Source of the DNA: Chthoniobacteraceae bacterium
GTDB taxonomy: Bacteria; Verrucomicrobiota; Verrucomicrobiia; Chthoniobacterales; Chthoniobacteraceae
Length of the DNA: 61,270 nt
Assembly (NCBI GenBank): GCA_947449735.1
Contig: CANFTB010000029.1
Span: 1 to 61,270, forward strand
Direction: 5' to 3'
In this document: positions 47,876 to 57,523 of the stretch, one piece after another
Layout: each line of letters opens with the position of its first letter
Position numbering within the stretch: position 1 is the stretch's first letter
Notes under the pieces: generated by a model
What the model saw: the letters and a program-made list of their open reading frames with translations, nothing else
The model's database searches: none
What the model was told of the DNA's origin: nothing
Program-made: the position numbers and the translations under genes

Positions 47876-49234
47876 ATGACACCGCCCAAATATCCCACTC
47901 CCTGGCAGCAAAAAACCATCTGGACCGCGCTGACCACCATCGCGGTGGTATCGATCGGTGCCATTGCCGTGCTGCTGGTCTGGCTGGCGTCCGCGGTAAT
48001 CTCCTTCCTCCAGCCCATCCTCATCCCCTTCGCCGTCGCCGGCGTGCTCTCCTACCTGCTCGAACCCGTCGTCTCCCAGTTGGCCGACTGGCGCATTCCC
48101 CGCAAAGTTTCCGTTCCCAGCGTCTTCGCCGCCGTCGCCGGCCTGCTCCTCTGGGGCTGTCTCTGGCTGATCCCGGTTGTCTCCCATCAGGTGGTCAACC
48201 TTTACAAAAAGGTCGACCAGTACGCCCAGACGACGAGCGGCTATTTCAAGGAGGCGAAAAACCATTACAAAGAACTCAAGGAGACCGTGCGCAAGAGAAC
48301 GGGCGTCGACGTGCTTCCCACCATTGGGGATCCCGCCGATGACGAGCCGGTCACCGCCAATCCGCCGCCCACCCCGGTTCCACCCGCCACCGTTGCGTCG
48401 GGGCCCAATGTCCATCAGCCCCCCACCGCCCCGGATGCTGGAAAGCTTGCCGCCACGAAGAACATCACCCAGTTGGAGGAGCTCCTCGACTTCAACCAGA
48501 TCCTCAAAGGCGACTGGATCAAGACGGCCCTGACCACTATCGCGAACAACTCTCTGCTCATGATCCGCTCCAGTGTCGGCGGCTTCATGACCGTTTTTGG
48601 CTTCCTGGTCTCGCTGATCATCATCCCCGTCTACCTCTTCTACTTCCTCATCGACGCCCGTAACATCTCTGCCTCCTGGCAGGACTACCTCCCCCTCAAA
48701 AACTCCAAGTTTAAAACCGAGGTAGTCTCTGCCCTGACCGAGATCAACGGCTACATCATCGCCTTCTTCAGAGGGCAGCTCCTCGTGAGCGTCATCAACG
48801 GCGTCTGCACGGCCATCGGCCTCATGATTGTTGGGCTAGACTTCGGTCTCCTCATCGGCTTGGTCCTATGCCTCTTAGGCCTGATCCCATATCTGGGCAT
48901 CCTGCTTTGCTGGATTCCAGCCGTGATCATTGCCTTCGTCCAACACGGCGAAGGTTCCATCATCTCTAGCGACCCCGTGTGGCTGTTCCCGCTCGTAGTC
49001 ACCGGCATCTTTGCGCTGGTGCAAAAAATCGACAGCTTTTACCTCACGCCGATGGTGGTGGAGAAGCGCGTTGGACTGCACCCTCTCACCGTCATCGTTT
49101 CGATCTTTGCCTGGAGCCTGCTGCTGCCCGGCCTATTAGGTACCATCATCGCCGTGCCGCTGACAGCAACGCTCAAGGTGCTCCTGCGTCGCTACGCTTG
49201 GGAGCGCCGGATCCTCGGAAAAACCGCCGAATAG
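47876..49234 (+). CDS. AI-2E family transporter
   Basis: From the ATG at 47876 the protein has 452 residues; the frame is open further upstream to 47483 but that part runs antisense to ldhA and is not protein-like. It has the family pattern of two N-terminal helices (about 14-60), a helical periplasmic region and a five-helix C-terminal block. That block contains GQLLVSVINGVCTAIGLMIVGLDFGLLIGLVLCLLGLIPYLG and TPMVVEKRVGLHPLTVI. It carries a Pro-rich insert at about 155-185 (PPPTPVPPATVASGP). Substrates in this family include AI-2 in E. coli (TqsA) and Na+ or other ions in others; here unknown. Confidence 0.88.
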   Translation: MTPPKYPTPWQQKTIWTALTTIAVVSIGAIAVLLVWLASAVISFLQPILIPFAVAGVLSYLLEPVVSQLADWRIPRKVSVPSVFAAVAGLLLWGCLWLIPVVSHQVVNLYKKVDQYAQTTSGYFKEAKNHYKELKETVRKRTGVDVLPTIGDPADDEPVTANPPPTPVPPATVASGPNVHQPPTAPDAGKLAATKNITQLEELLDFNQILKGDWIKTALTTIANNSLLMIRSSVGGFMTVFGFLVSLIIIPVYLFYFLIDARNISASWQDYLPLKNSKFKTEVVSALTEINGYIIAFFRGQLLVSVINGVCTAIGLMIVGLDFGLLIGLVLCLLGLIPYLGILLCWIPAVIIAFVQHGEGSIISSDPVWLFPLVVTGIFALVQKIDSFYLTPMVVEKRVGLHPLTVIVSIFAWSLLLPGLLGTIIAVPLTATLKVLLRRYAWERRILGKTAE

Positions 49235-49330
49235 CGGATTTCACGCCTTAGCTCCAACCGCCCGCAGGTTCCCGTGGCTAGGCGGCGGACTTGCACCACC
49301 AGCTGCGCAGTCCGCAGTCGAAGAACAACC

Positions 49331-50509
49331 TCAGGGCCGCAGCTCTGACGCCGCCTTCTGGAAAACCCTGCGAATCTCAGAGCCGTCGCTGTTCGGCATT
49401 CCTGCCCGCTGCACCAAAAGAATGAAGGCGCGCCCCTTAACCGGATCCGCCCAACTCTGTGTCGCGTACGCGCCCCCGTGCCCGAAACTTCCCGGTGCGA
49501 GAACCTCGGTCGCTCCCTGGGGCTCCTTCACAACCTGAAACCCAAGCCCCCAGCTCATGCCCTCCACGAATCCAGTCTTGATGTCCCCGGACTGGGTGGA
49601 AGTCATCAGCCTCACCGTTTCGCTCCCAAGCAGTCGGTGTCCCTCCAATTCACCGCCGTTCAGCATCAAAGAATACACACGCGCCACGTCCTTCGCTGTC
49701 GAGTAGAGCCCTCCAGCGGGAAACGGAGTCCGGCGCCGGTCGGAAAGCGGTCCTTCCGTAAAGTACACCGCGGTTTCTTCGAGCCTGCCGCTCTCCTTGT
49801 TCGCCTTATAGCTTTTGGCAACGCGCTGCTGTTGTGCCTCGGTCGGCCAGAACGTCGTGTCCGTCATGCCAAGAGGCGTGAAGATGCGTTCCTGCATGAA
49901 CTCCGCGAAGCCTTGTCCGCTCACCACCTCCACGATGCGGCCCAGGGTGTTGATGCCCGGGTTTGAATAGCGCCACTGCGAGCCCGGTTGAAACTGGAGC
50001 GGCTCCCGCGAGTAGGCCATGACCAATTCCGCAAGCGTCGAAAAGGAGCGAGGTGGCTTCACATCCCCCAAACCCGAGGTGTGCGTCAGGAGATCGCGCA
50101 GTGTCACGGGCCGGGCCGGCCGCACCAGGCTCATGCGGTCCGCCTCCTTCTTTTCCACCAACCACTGCCCTTTGAATTCCGGCAGATGCTTCTCCACGGG
50201 GTCGTTGATGGAAAGTTTTCCCTCCTCCTGCAGCATCAACACGCACATGGCGGTCATCGGCTTGGTCATCGAGGCGATCCAAAACAGATCATCCTTTTTC
50301 ATGTCCCTGCCGCCGGCGATGTCGCTCTTACCGACCGCCTCGAAGTGCTCGATTCCGGCTCGCCCGGCAACCAGGGTCACCACGCCGGAAACGACGCCAT
50401 CGTCGACAAACTTCTGCATTTTATCGGACACCGCATCAGCGACGGCGAGGGCCGGCAACAGGAAAGTTCCTGCAAGCAGCGACAACAGGGTTGTGGGGAG
50501 AAGCTTCAT
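49331..50509 (-). CDS. Secreted serine beta-lactamase-fold hydrolase
   Basis: From ATG 50509 the protein has 392 residues with a signal peptide (MKLLPTTLLSLLAGTFLLPALAVA). The S-x-x-K motif is SMTK, and the Y-x-N motif is YSNPG. A late GHGGAY provides the third motif in place of KTG, as in esterases and class C-like carboxypeptidases. It is likely an esterase, transesterase or D-amino peptidase, and not necessarily an antibiotic-degrading enzyme. Longer reading to 50650 is not supported. Divergent from typA. Confidence 0.86.
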   Translation of the reverse strand: MKLLPTTLLSLLAGTFLLPALAVADAVSDKMQKFVDDGVVSGVVTLVAGRAGIEHFEAVGKSDIAGGRDMKKDDLFWIASMTKPMTAMCVLMLQEEGKLSINDPVEKHLPEFKGQWLVEKKEADRMSLVRPARPVTLRDLLTHTSGLGDVKPPRSFSTLAELVMAYSREPLQFQPGSQWRYSNPGINTLGRIVEVVSGQGFAEFMQERIFTPLGMTDTTFWPTEAQQQRVAKSYKANKESGRLEETAVYFTEGPLSDRRRTPFPAGGLYSTAKDVARVYSLMLNGGELEGHRLLGSETVRLMTSTQSGDIKTGFVEGMSWGLGFQVVKEPQGATEVLAPGSFGHGGAYATQSWADPVKGRAFILLVQRAGMPNSDGSEIRRVFQKAASELRP

Positions 50510-50779
50510 AATCGAAACGAAGCCTAGCCGCAGAGGCCCCTTCAACAAAGCTTCATCCGCATGGGTCCAGCCGGCCAGCGATGTCCTTTCGAGAGGTCGA
50601 AACCTCGAGAAATACCAAATTTGTTTCAATTTATTGCATCTGTCACACAATTATCGACGCTCGCACCTTGCTTACTTTGAAGAAGGACCGCATATTACTC
50701 GGCCCAATTTTAGGTTCCGCACCAGCAGGGAACCATTGGAAACGGCGTTTCCCCCCGAACGCCGACCAACCGCAGTACC

Positions 50780-52600
50780 ATGGAACACATCCGCAACATC
50801 GCAATCATCGCCCACGTTGACCACGGCAAAACTACGCTCGTGGATCAACTCCTCAAACAATCTGGGACTTTCCGCGCCAACCAGGCAATCTCCTCTGAAA
50901 TCCGGATCATGGATTCCATGGATCTGGAACGCGAAAAAGGGATCACCATCCGCGCCAAAAACGCCGCTTTCCGCTACAAGGACTACCACGTCAATATCGT
51001 GGACACCCCAGGCCACGCCGACTTCGGCGGCGAGGTGGAGCGCATCATGAAGATGATCGACGGCGTACTTCTCGTCGTCGACGCGCACGACGGCCCCCAA
51101 GCTCAGACGAAGTTCGTTCTCAAGAAGGCCCTGGCCAACGGCGCCAAGCCGATCGTCGTCATCAACAAGATCGACCGCGAAAACGCCCGGCCCCACAAGG
51201 TGCTCGACATGGTGTTTGAACTCTTCCTCGAGCTCAACGCCAACGACGAACAGCTCGACTTCCCAGTCGTCTACGGCAGCGCCCGCGACGGCTACGCCAT
51301 GCTGGAAATCGGCCAGGAAAGCACGACGATGGAGCCCCTCTTCGAGGCCATCATCAAGCACATCCCCGCTCCCAAGCCCACCGGCCTCGACTACTTCCAG
51401 TTCCTGGTCTCCAACCTCGATTACTCCGACTACCTCGGCCGAATCGCTTACGGACGCATCGTTTCTGGTAAGGTGAAGGCCAACGACCAGGTCTGGTGTC
51501 TCCACGGCGAAGGACGCAAGGAGAAGGGCAAGGTCACCGCCATCTTCGGCCACCAGGGCCTGGCCAAGGTCGACATCCCCGAGGCCAGCGCAGGCGACAT
51601 CGTCGGGATCTGCGGCTTCGAGGACGTCTTCATCGGCGAAACCATCACCGATTCCGACACCCGCGACCCGCTTCCCTTCGTCGACATCGACCCGCCGACG
51701 ATCACCATGCGCATCTGCATCAACGACAGTCCGCTCGCCGGGCGCGAAGGCACCCAGCTGACCGCGCGTCAGGTGCGCGAGCGTCTCGTGCGCGAGTCGC
51801 GTACGAACGTCTCCATTCAGGTCGCTGAAACCGACATCGCCGGCCACTTTGAGATCAAGGCCCGCGGCGAAATGCAGATCGCCATTCTTGTCGAGCAGAT
51901 GCGTCGCGAAGGCTTCGAGCTGCTCATCTCCCGTCCGGAGGTGATCTTCAAGCGCGCCGAAGACGGCGGGCTGCTGGAGCCGATGGAGTCGATCTACGTA
52001 GAAGTCCCGACCGAAAACCTTGGTGACATCCTGCAGTCGCTGGCCTCCCGCAAGGCTGAAATCGTGAACATGGAGCATCTTCCGACGACCGTGTCGGTGG
52101 AAGCCGTGGGCCCGACACGCGGCCTGATCGGGTTTGAAACCGATCTCGTGAACTGCACCAAGGGCCACGGGATCATGTCTCACATCTTCAAAGAGTACGC
52201 CCCGCACAAGGGCGAGATCGAGTCCCGCAACAACGGGGTCCTCGTGGCGATGGAAGGCGGCGTCAGCACAAGCTACTCCCTGGAGAACATCCAGGAGCGC
52301 GGGCGCCTCTTCATCGGGCCACAGGAGGAGATCTACGAAGGCATGATCATCGGCGAAAATTCGCGCCCGGAAGACATGCCGGTCAACCCCTGCAAGGCAA
52401 AGAAGCTCACCAACATGCGTTCGCAGGGCGACGGCAAGGGGATTTCCCTAGCCCCTCCCCTGGTCATGACGCTGGAGCGTTCCATCGAGTACATCGGACC
52501 AGATGAATACGTGGAGGCCACGCCCAAGAGCCTCCGCCTCCGCAAGAAGATCCTCGACGCGAACATGCGTAAGAGAAGCTCCGCAAAGGTGGAGTCCTAG
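50780..52600 (+). CDS. typA: Ribosome-associated GTPase TypA/BipA
   Basis: The 606-residue translational GTPase has G1 AHVDHGKTT, switch II DTPGHADF, and G4 NKIDRE, followed by domain 2, EF-G-like domains, and the BipA-specific C-terminal region (EIYEGMIIGENSRPEDM and NPCKAKKLTNMRSQGDGK). It binds 70S ribosomes under stress and assists 50S assembly in other bacteria. It is monocistronic, with a 270 bp upstream gap shared with the beta-lactamase-like gene and a clear terminator downstream. Confidence 0.97.
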   Translation: MEHIRNIAIIAHVDHGKTTLVDQLLKQSGTFRANQAISSEIRIMDSMDLEREKGITIRAKNAAFRYKDYHVNIVDTPGHADFGGEVERIMKMIDGVLLVVDAHDGPQAQTKFVLKKALANGAKPIVVINKIDRENARPHKVLDMVFELFLELNANDEQLDFPVVYGSARDGYAMLEIGQESTTMEPLFEAIIKHIPAPKPTGLDYFQFLVSNLDYSDYLGRIAYGRIVSGKVKANDQVWCLHGEGRKEKGKVTAIFGHQGLAKVDIPEASAGDIVGICGFEDVFIGETITDSDTRDPLPFVDIDPPTITMRICINDSPLAGREGTQLTARQVRERLVRESRTNVSIQVAETDIAGHFEIKARGEMQIAILVEQMRREGFELLISRPEVIFKRAEDGGLLEPMESIYVEVPTENLGDILQSLASRKAEIVNMEHLPTTVSVEAVGPTRGLIGFETDLVNCTKGHGIMSHIFKEYAPHKGEIESRNNGVLVAMEGGVSTSYSLENIQERGRLFIGPQEEIYEGMIIGENSRPEDMPVNPCKAKKLTNMRSQGDGKGISLAPPLVMTLERSIEYIGPDEYVEATPKSLRLRKKILDANMRKRSSAKVES

Positions 52601-52606
52601 ACCCTG

Positions 52607-52650
52607 GCAAAAAAAGCCCCGGAGAACATCACGTTCCCCGGGGCTTTTTG
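52607..52650. terminator. Terminator after typA
   Basis: AAAAAGCCCCGG (52611-52622) pairs perfectly with CCGGGGCTTTTT (52638-52649), with an inner GAAC/GTTC stem. Flanking A and T tracts make it effective in both directions, so it may also serve the convergent Old Yellow Enzyme gene (stop at 52732). Confidence 0.92.
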
Positions 52651-52731
52651 TTTTCTAAAACAGCCGCCTAACCGTTGATTGCAAAACGGCAGGCGGCAGG
52701 CGTCTTCCGAAGCCGGTCCGCAGTCATCGGG

Positions 52732-53814
52732 CTAGGCCAGCGCAGGGTAGTCGGTGTAACCAACCGGCCCGGGTGCGTAGAAAGTCGCCTCGTCGGGTTT
52801 GTTCAAAGCGGCTCCGACGCTGAAACGGTGGGGAAGATCGGGGTTTGAGAGGAAGGGCACGCCGAAAGCAATGGCGTCCGCCCAGCCCTCGCGAAGAGCC
52901 GCGTTCCCGCTCTCGCAGGTGAAACCTCCCGCTGAAACGATCGTGCCGGGATACGCGGAACGAAGCTCCCGAGGCCCCACACCCTCCTTGGCGCCATGGG
53001 CTACGTCCTGCGCGGTCACCTGCGTGATGTGCGCATAGGCCAAGTTCATCGGCGCCAGCTTCGAAAGAACGTACCCGAAGGTCTTGAGCGGATCGGAGTC
53101 CTTCATGTCGTTAAACACGCCGCCGGGCGAAAAACGAATCCCGACGCGCCCAGCGCCCCACACGGCAGCCACCGCCTCGGTCACTTCCAGCGTTAGGCGT
53201 GCCCTGTTTTCCACGGAGCCACCGTAAGCATCCACCCGAGTATTGGTGCCGTCGCGCAGGAACTGGTCCAGAAGATAGCCGTTGGCGTTGTGGATCTCCA
53301 CGCCGTCAAACCCCGCCAGCTTCGCATTTTCAGCCCCCTTGGCGTACTCCTGCACTATTCCGGGAATCTCGCTCGCCTCAAGCGCCCTCGGAGCCACGTA
53401 ATCCGCCATGCCCGTTCCGGTGAAAAGCTGGCCCGCCGGAACAATCGCCGAGGGTGCCACGGGAAGTGCGCCGTCCGGCTGGAAAATCGGATGTGAAATC
53501 CGGCCCACATGCCAGAGCTGCAGGAAAATCCGCCCCCCGGCGGAATGCACGGCGGACGTCACCTTTTTCCAGCCGGCAACCTGTTCCTCTGAAAAAATCC
53601 CTGGGGTGTTTGGATAGCCGAATCCCCGCGGAGACACGGAGGTCGCCTCGGCAATGATCAGCCCGGCGGAGGCGCGCTGGCGGTAATACTCGGCGTTCAG
53701 ATCCCCGGGAACGTTTCCAGCTTCGGCCCGGCAGCGTGTGAGCGGGGCCATGAAAATGCGGTTTGGCGTCTCGAGCGAACCGAGATGAAGGGGTGAAAAT
53801 AGATTTGGATTCAT
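52732..53814 (-). CDS. NADH:flavin oxidoreductase, Old Yellow Enzyme family (NemA-like)
   Basis: From ATG 53814 the enzyme has 360 residues. It is an FMN-dependent TIM barrel: LGSLETPNRIFMAPLTRCRA, AGLIIAEATSVSPRGFGYPNTPGIF, IFLQLWHVGRISHP, and the active-site block VEIHNANGYLLDQFLRDGTNTRVDAYGG (His/Asn pair). It reduces activated alkenes, N-ethylmaleimide or nitro esters in relatives such as NemA and XenA/B. A shared terminator lies downstream. Upstream is the VIT1-like gene; the 150 bp gap carries no obvious regulator. Confidence 0.93.
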   Translation of the reverse strand: MNPNLFSPLHLGSLETPNRIFMAPLTRCRAEAGNVPGDLNAEYYRQRASAGLIIAEATSVSPRGFGYPNTPGIFSEEQVAGWKKVTSAVHSAGGRIFLQLWHVGRISHPIFQPDGALPVAPSAIVPAGQLFTGTGMADYVAPRALEASEIPGIVQEYAKGAENAKLAGFDGVEIHNANGYLLDQFLRDGTNTRVDAYGGSVENRARLTLEVTEAVAAVWGAGRVGIRFSPGGVFNDMKDSDPLKTFGYVLSKLAPMNLAYAHITQVTAQDVAHGAKEGVGPRELRSAYPGTIVSAGGFTCESGNAALREGWADAIAFGVPFLSNPDLPHRFSVGAALNKPDEATFYAPGPVGYTDYPALA

Positions 53815-53964
53815 GTGTGTTTTGACAAAAAAACTCTGCAAGCGGCCTGCAAGACCACTGCGCCTTTGGGGAATAGCGGAACCCCGCGGCTTCTCAAACT
53901 TAAAACCTCGGGAATCAAGCGGCGCACTCCTGCCACGACGCCATTGCCGAGCGCGTAACCGCCT

Positions 53965-54660
53965 TCAAGCGATCCAGCGTGCGATGAAAAATGCCGCCGC
54001 CGCCGCCAAGCCTCCAATCAAGACAGTCTGCATCCCGCTTTTGAGGACGGGAACTCCTGTAAAACGGCCCTTCACACCTCCAAAAACCGCAAGGGCAATC
54101 ATCGTTACTGCCGCCGAAACAAGAAGCGCCCGGTGGGCGTCCTCGACAAAAAAATAAGCGCTCAGCGGAATCAATCCTCCGATAACATACGCTGTGGAGA
54201 TAGTCGCTGCGCTCTTCCAGGCCCTGGAAGGGTCCGGCCTTTCGAGGCCGAGCTCAAAGCGCATCATAAAATCCACCCAGTCTTGGGGACGCTTTCTAAG
54301 CGAACTGACGACACTCGCGCTTTCCTCCGGACTCAGGCCGTAGCTTTTAAAAATGGCTTCCACCTCCAACGCCTCGACGTCAGGAACGGTGGCAATCTCG
54401 CGTTCCTCTCGCCGCCTTTCGTTGGCGTAATGCTCCGCATCACCGCGAGCCGCCAGATACCCCCCAAGCCCCATGGCAATGGCACCTGCGGTCACCTCGG
54501 CGAGACCCGCCGTTACGATCACATGCGTTTGTGAAATTGCCCCGCTCAACCCGGCTGCAAGCGCAAACGGCACAGTCAAACCATCCGACATGCCGATGAC
54601 CACATCGCGGACAGCCTCTCCCGCGGTGAAGTGTTCCTCTGAGTGAGACGACCGTTGCAT
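53965..54660 (-). CDS. VIT1/CCC1 family iron or manganese transporter
   Basis: The 231-residue membrane protein begins with a charged N-terminus and has about five membrane helices. Family motifs are VRDVVIGMSDGLTVPFALAAGLSGA (TM1 with Asp and Gly residues) and AGAIAMGLGGYLAARGDAEHYANE, followed by a cytoplasmic Glu-rich metal-binding helix region (RREEREIATVPDVEALEVEAIF). Members move Fe2+ or Mn2+ out of the cytoplasm in plants and yeast. It lies downstream of the BI-1 family gene in the same direction but is separated by a terminator. Confidence 0.9.
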   Translation of the reverse strand: MQRSSHSEEHFTAGEAVRDVVIGMSDGLTVPFALAAGLSGAISQTHVIVTAGLAEVTAGAIAMGLGGYLAARGDAEHYANERRREEREIATVPDVEALEVEAIFKSYGLSPEESASVVSSLRKRPQDWVDFMMRFELGLERPDPSRAWKSAATISTAYVIGGLIPLSAYFFVEDAHRALLVSAAVTMIALAVFGGVKGRFTGVPVLKSGMQTVLIGGLAAAAAFFIARWIA

Positions 54661-54668
54661 TTGAAAAC

Positions 54669-54700
54669 AAAAAAAGGGGCAGAAAACCTTCCCTGCCCCG
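54669..54700 (-). terminator. Terminator of the Bax-inhibitor-1 family gene
   Basis: GGGGCAG (54676-54682) pairs with CTGCCCC (54693-54699). On the minus strand the stem is followed by seven Ts (plus-strand As at 54669-54675). It lies 30 bp after the stop of the BI-1 family gene and ends just before the VIT1-like start at 54660. Confidence 0.85.
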
Positions 54701-54728
54701 GAATCAAAACCACATAACCCTGCCCAAA

Positions 54729-55463
54729 CTAGCGGCGGCGGGCCAGTTTTGAGAGAAGATCAAGGATTTCCAGATACAGCCAGATCAGACTCACCATGAG
54801 GCCGAATGCCGAGTACCACTCCATATACTTGGGGGCATTCGACTCGGCGGCCTGCTCCATGAAGTCAAAGTCTAGAATCAGGTTCATCGCGGCAATCACC
54901 ACGACCACGCCGCTGAACAAAATGCCGATCGTGCCGCTGTCGTGAATAAACGGCACCGAGGCGCCGAAGAGCCGCAACACCGCGGAAACCAGATAGACAA
55001 GCCCGACGGCCATGGTTCCGGCAATCACGACCGCCTTAAACTGTTCGGTGGCGCGAATCCACCCCAAGCGATAGGCACCCAACAGCCCGAACAGCGTGCC
55101 GAAGGTCAGCATGCAGGCCTGAAGCGCGATTCCCGGATACCGAGCATCCAGAAGGGCGGAAACGCCCCCGAGCACCAGCCCTTCAAAGACCGCATAGGCT
55201 GGAGCTGTCACCGGGGACCAATTCATCTTAAAGACCGTCGCCAGACAGGCGATCAGGCCCAGTACGAAACCGCCCCCCACCCACACCATGGCGTCCGGCT
55301 GCCCAGCCTTGACCCTCGCCCACGAAAAAGCGGCAGAGAGAATGACGAGCCCCAGCAGGATACCGGTCTTCTGCACCGCCCCCTGAACCGTCATAGGCCC
55401 GGAGTCGGCGACGGTGATTTTGTCGATAACCGACGGCTTCAAAATGGGATTCTTGCTGGACAT
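54729..55463 (-). CDS. Bax inhibitor-1/YccA family membrane protein
   Basis: From ATG 55463 the protein has 244 residues, beginning MSSKNPILKPSVIDKI, which is typical of the bacterial subgroup. It has seven or so hydrophobic helices and ends in LDLLSKLARRR. Acidic residues in the later helices (LDFDFMEQAAES) resemble the pH-sensing pair of BsYetJ, a calcium-leak protein. Relatives also modulate FtsH protease. Its function here is unproven. Confidence 0.9.
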   Translation of the reverse strand: MSSKNPILKPSVIDKITVADSGPMTVQGAVQKTGILLGLVILSAAFSWARVKAGQPDAMVWVGGGFVLGLIACLATVFKMNWSPVTAPAYAVFEGLVLGGVSALLDARYPGIALQACMLTFGTLFGLLGAYRLGWIRATEQFKAVVIAGTMAVGLVYLVSAVLRLFGASVPFIHDSGTIGILFSGVVVVIAAMNLILDFDFMEQAAESNAPKYMEWYSAFGLMVSLIWLYLEILDLLSKLARRR

Positions 55464-55613
55464 AGGTTTGAATGGAAAAAGATTTGGGTCTTTAGCTCGA
55501 GGTCTTTTAACACTGAAAGCGGCGTCTGGCAACCCACCCGCCCTGCACTTCGGGCGAGGCGGGGCGATTCCGCAAACTTTGCCATGCGAGCGGAGATGCG
55601 TTATTGTCGGGCT

Positions 55614-56486
55614 ATGAACATCGGGATTACCGGGGTGAGCGGGCTCATAGGAAGGCGCCTAGCTGACCTAGCGCTGAGGCGCGGCCACGAGGTGGTCGCC
55701 TTTTCCCGGACCCCCGAGCGCAGCCTGCCCGGGTGCACGATGCGGAAATTCAGCGTTGAGGCGCCGCCCGACCTGAAGGGGTGCGACGCCGTCGTCCATC
55801 TCGCCGGGGAAAGTGTTCTGGGTGTTTGGACGGAGGCCAAGAAGCAACGCATTGTGCAAAGCCGGGTGCAGGGAACGCGCAGAATCGCAGAGGCGATTGC
55901 CGGCATGAGCCACCCCCCAGAGGTGCTGGTGAGCGGTTCTGCCATAGGTTTTTACGGAGACGCGGGAGAGAGCCAGGTTTTGGAGGACGCGCCGCGGGGC
56001 TCCGGCTTTTTACCGGAAACCACAGAAGCGTGGGAGGCGGAGGCGCGCAAAGTGACGCGCTCGCGAGTCGTGCTGCTGCGCACCGGCCTCGTCCTGGCCG
56101 CGAACGGAGGCGCGCTTCCGCTGATGGCGCGGGTATTCCGCATGGGAATGGGCGGTTGCCTGGGCTCGGGCGAACAATGGGCGGCCTGGATCCACGTGGA
56201 GGATCTGGCGCGGCTCATCCTGTTTTGCATCGAAAACCAGGAGATCGCCGGCCCGGTCAACGGGACCGCCCCCTGGCCGGTGCGCAACTCGGAGCTCACC
56301 CGAATGCTGGGCGCCCGGCTCAAGCGGCCAACGCTTTTCAAAGTGCCCGGATTTGCGCTCCGATGGCTCGGGGAGTTTTCTCACGAACTTTTAGACAGTA
56401 AAAGGGTGCTGCCGGGTGTTGCCACGGGGCACGGATTCCCTTTTGGATTCCCTGAACTCCCCGGCGCCCTGGCCAACCTGCTTTGA
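55614..56486 (+). CDS. TIGR01777 family NAD(P)-dependent epimerase-like protein
   Basis: From ATG 55614 the protein has 290 residues. It is an extended short-chain dehydrogenase: NIGITGVSGLIGRRLADLALRRGHEV (nucleotide site), DAVVHLAGE, SGSAIGFYGDAGE (catalytic Tyr), RVVLLRTGLVL, and the family-typical MGMGGCLGSGEQWAAWIHVEDLARLI. The family relates to E. coli YfcH and plant sulA-like proteins; substrates are unknown. The HAD gene follows after 20 bp and is probably co-transcribed. Confidence 0.9.
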   Translation: MNIGITGVSGLIGRRLADLALRRGHEVVAFSRTPERSLPGCTMRKFSVEAPPDLKGCDAVVHLAGESVLGVWTEAKKQRIVQSRVQGTRRIAEAIAGMSHPPEVLVSGSAIGFYGDAGESQVLEDAPRGSGFLPETTEAWEAEARKVTRSRVVLLRTGLVLAANGGALPLMARVFRMGMGGCLGSGEQWAAWIHVEDLARLILFCIENQEIAGPVNGTAPWPVRNSELTRMLGARLKRPTLFKVPGFALRWLGEFSHELLDSKRVLPGVATGHGFPFGFPELPGALANLL

Positions 56487-56506
56487 TCAAGCCCACCCCA
56501 CCCAAT

Positions 56507-57394
56507 ATGTCCGTCCCTCAAAACGTGATTGCGATCGTATACGACTACGACCAAACCCTGAGCCCGAACTACATGCAGGAGGAGGTGATTTTTCCCGCCT
56601 TCGGCATCGACTCCCGCGCCTTCTGGAAAAAAGCCCAGGAGCTCGTCAGGGAACAGGGCTACGACAACGAACTGGCTTATATGAAGGTGCTGCTGGACTG
56701 CCTCGGCATGGACCGGCCGACCAACGCGCGGCTCCGCGAACTGGGCGGCAGCCTGAGATTCTACCCCGGCCTGCCACAGATGTTCGAAGAATTCGCCAAG
56801 GGGCTGCTCTCCAGCCAGCACGAAGCCCACGGCATCAAGGTGCAGCATTACATCATCTCCAGCGGCTTGAAGATCCTCATCGAGGGCAGCCGTCTCGCGC
56901 CCTACGTCCACGGCATCTTTGGATGCGAGTACGCGGAGGACGCTGCGGGATGCATCACCTTCCCCAAGCGGGTCATCTCGCATACCCAAAAAACGCAGTA
57001 CCTTTTCCGCATCAACAAAGGGCTGCTCTCCATGGCGCAGGACGTCAACGACCACATGCCGGCGGGCGTCCGGCCGGTGCCCTTCCACAACATGATCTAC
57101 ATCGGGGACGGCCCGACGGACGTCCCCTGCTTCACCGTGGTGCGCCAGAACGGAGGCCACGCCATCGCCGTGTACAATCCTGACGACGCCAGCCGGGCAT
57201 CCTTCCGAAAATGCTACCAGCTCTCCACCAACGCCGACAGAGTGCGGCACATCGCACCGGCGGACTTCCGCTCGGGCAGCCACCTGCGGTTGCTTTTGGA
57301 AAACATGGTGAGCGAGATCGGGAACCGGATTGTGGAAAGCAGGGCGCGAGAGCTGGAGGAGGCGACCGTGCGGGCGCCGCAACACGCAGTCTAG
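56507..57394 (+). CDS. HAD superfamily hydrolase
   Basis: From ATG 56507 the protein has 295 residues (a TTG at 56483 overlapping the previous stop is an alternative start). Motif I reads VYDYDQTLS, with the first Asp as nucleophile. The later GDGPTDVPCF corresponds to motif IV, and YIISSGLKILIEGS supplies motif II Ser. A basic residue for motif III lies in the central region. It is probably a small-molecule phosphatase of the haloacid-dehalogenase type, substrate unknown. It follows the TIGR01777 gene closely. Confidence 0.82.
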   Translation: MSVPQNVIAIVYDYDQTLSPNYMQEEVIFPAFGIDSRAFWKKAQELVREQGYDNELAYMKVLLDCLGMDRPTNARLRELGGSLRFYPGLPQMFEEFAKGLLSSQHEAHGIKVQHYIISSGLKILIEGSRLAPYVHGIFGCEYAEDAAGCITFPKRVISHTQKTQYLFRINKGLLSMAQDVNDHMPAGVRPVPFHNMIYIGDGPTDVPCFTVVRQNGGHAIAVYNPDDASRASFRKCYQLSTNADRVRHIAPADFRSGSHLRLLLENMVSEIGNRIVESRARELEEATVRAPQHAV

Positions 57395-57523
57395 AGAAAC
57401 GGGCCCGGCCTGCCGGTGGACTGCAGTTTGTTAAATTCAAAGCGCCGCCGATGCACAGGATTGTATTGCTGGAAGTTTCAACCAGACTCTGAAGCGGCCT
57501 AGGTTTGCTCCATCTCAAACACC

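Noticed and set aside
50672..52207. Long minus-strand frame antisense to typA
   Set aside because: It mirrors the typA codon pattern and has no recognisable domain; typA is certain.
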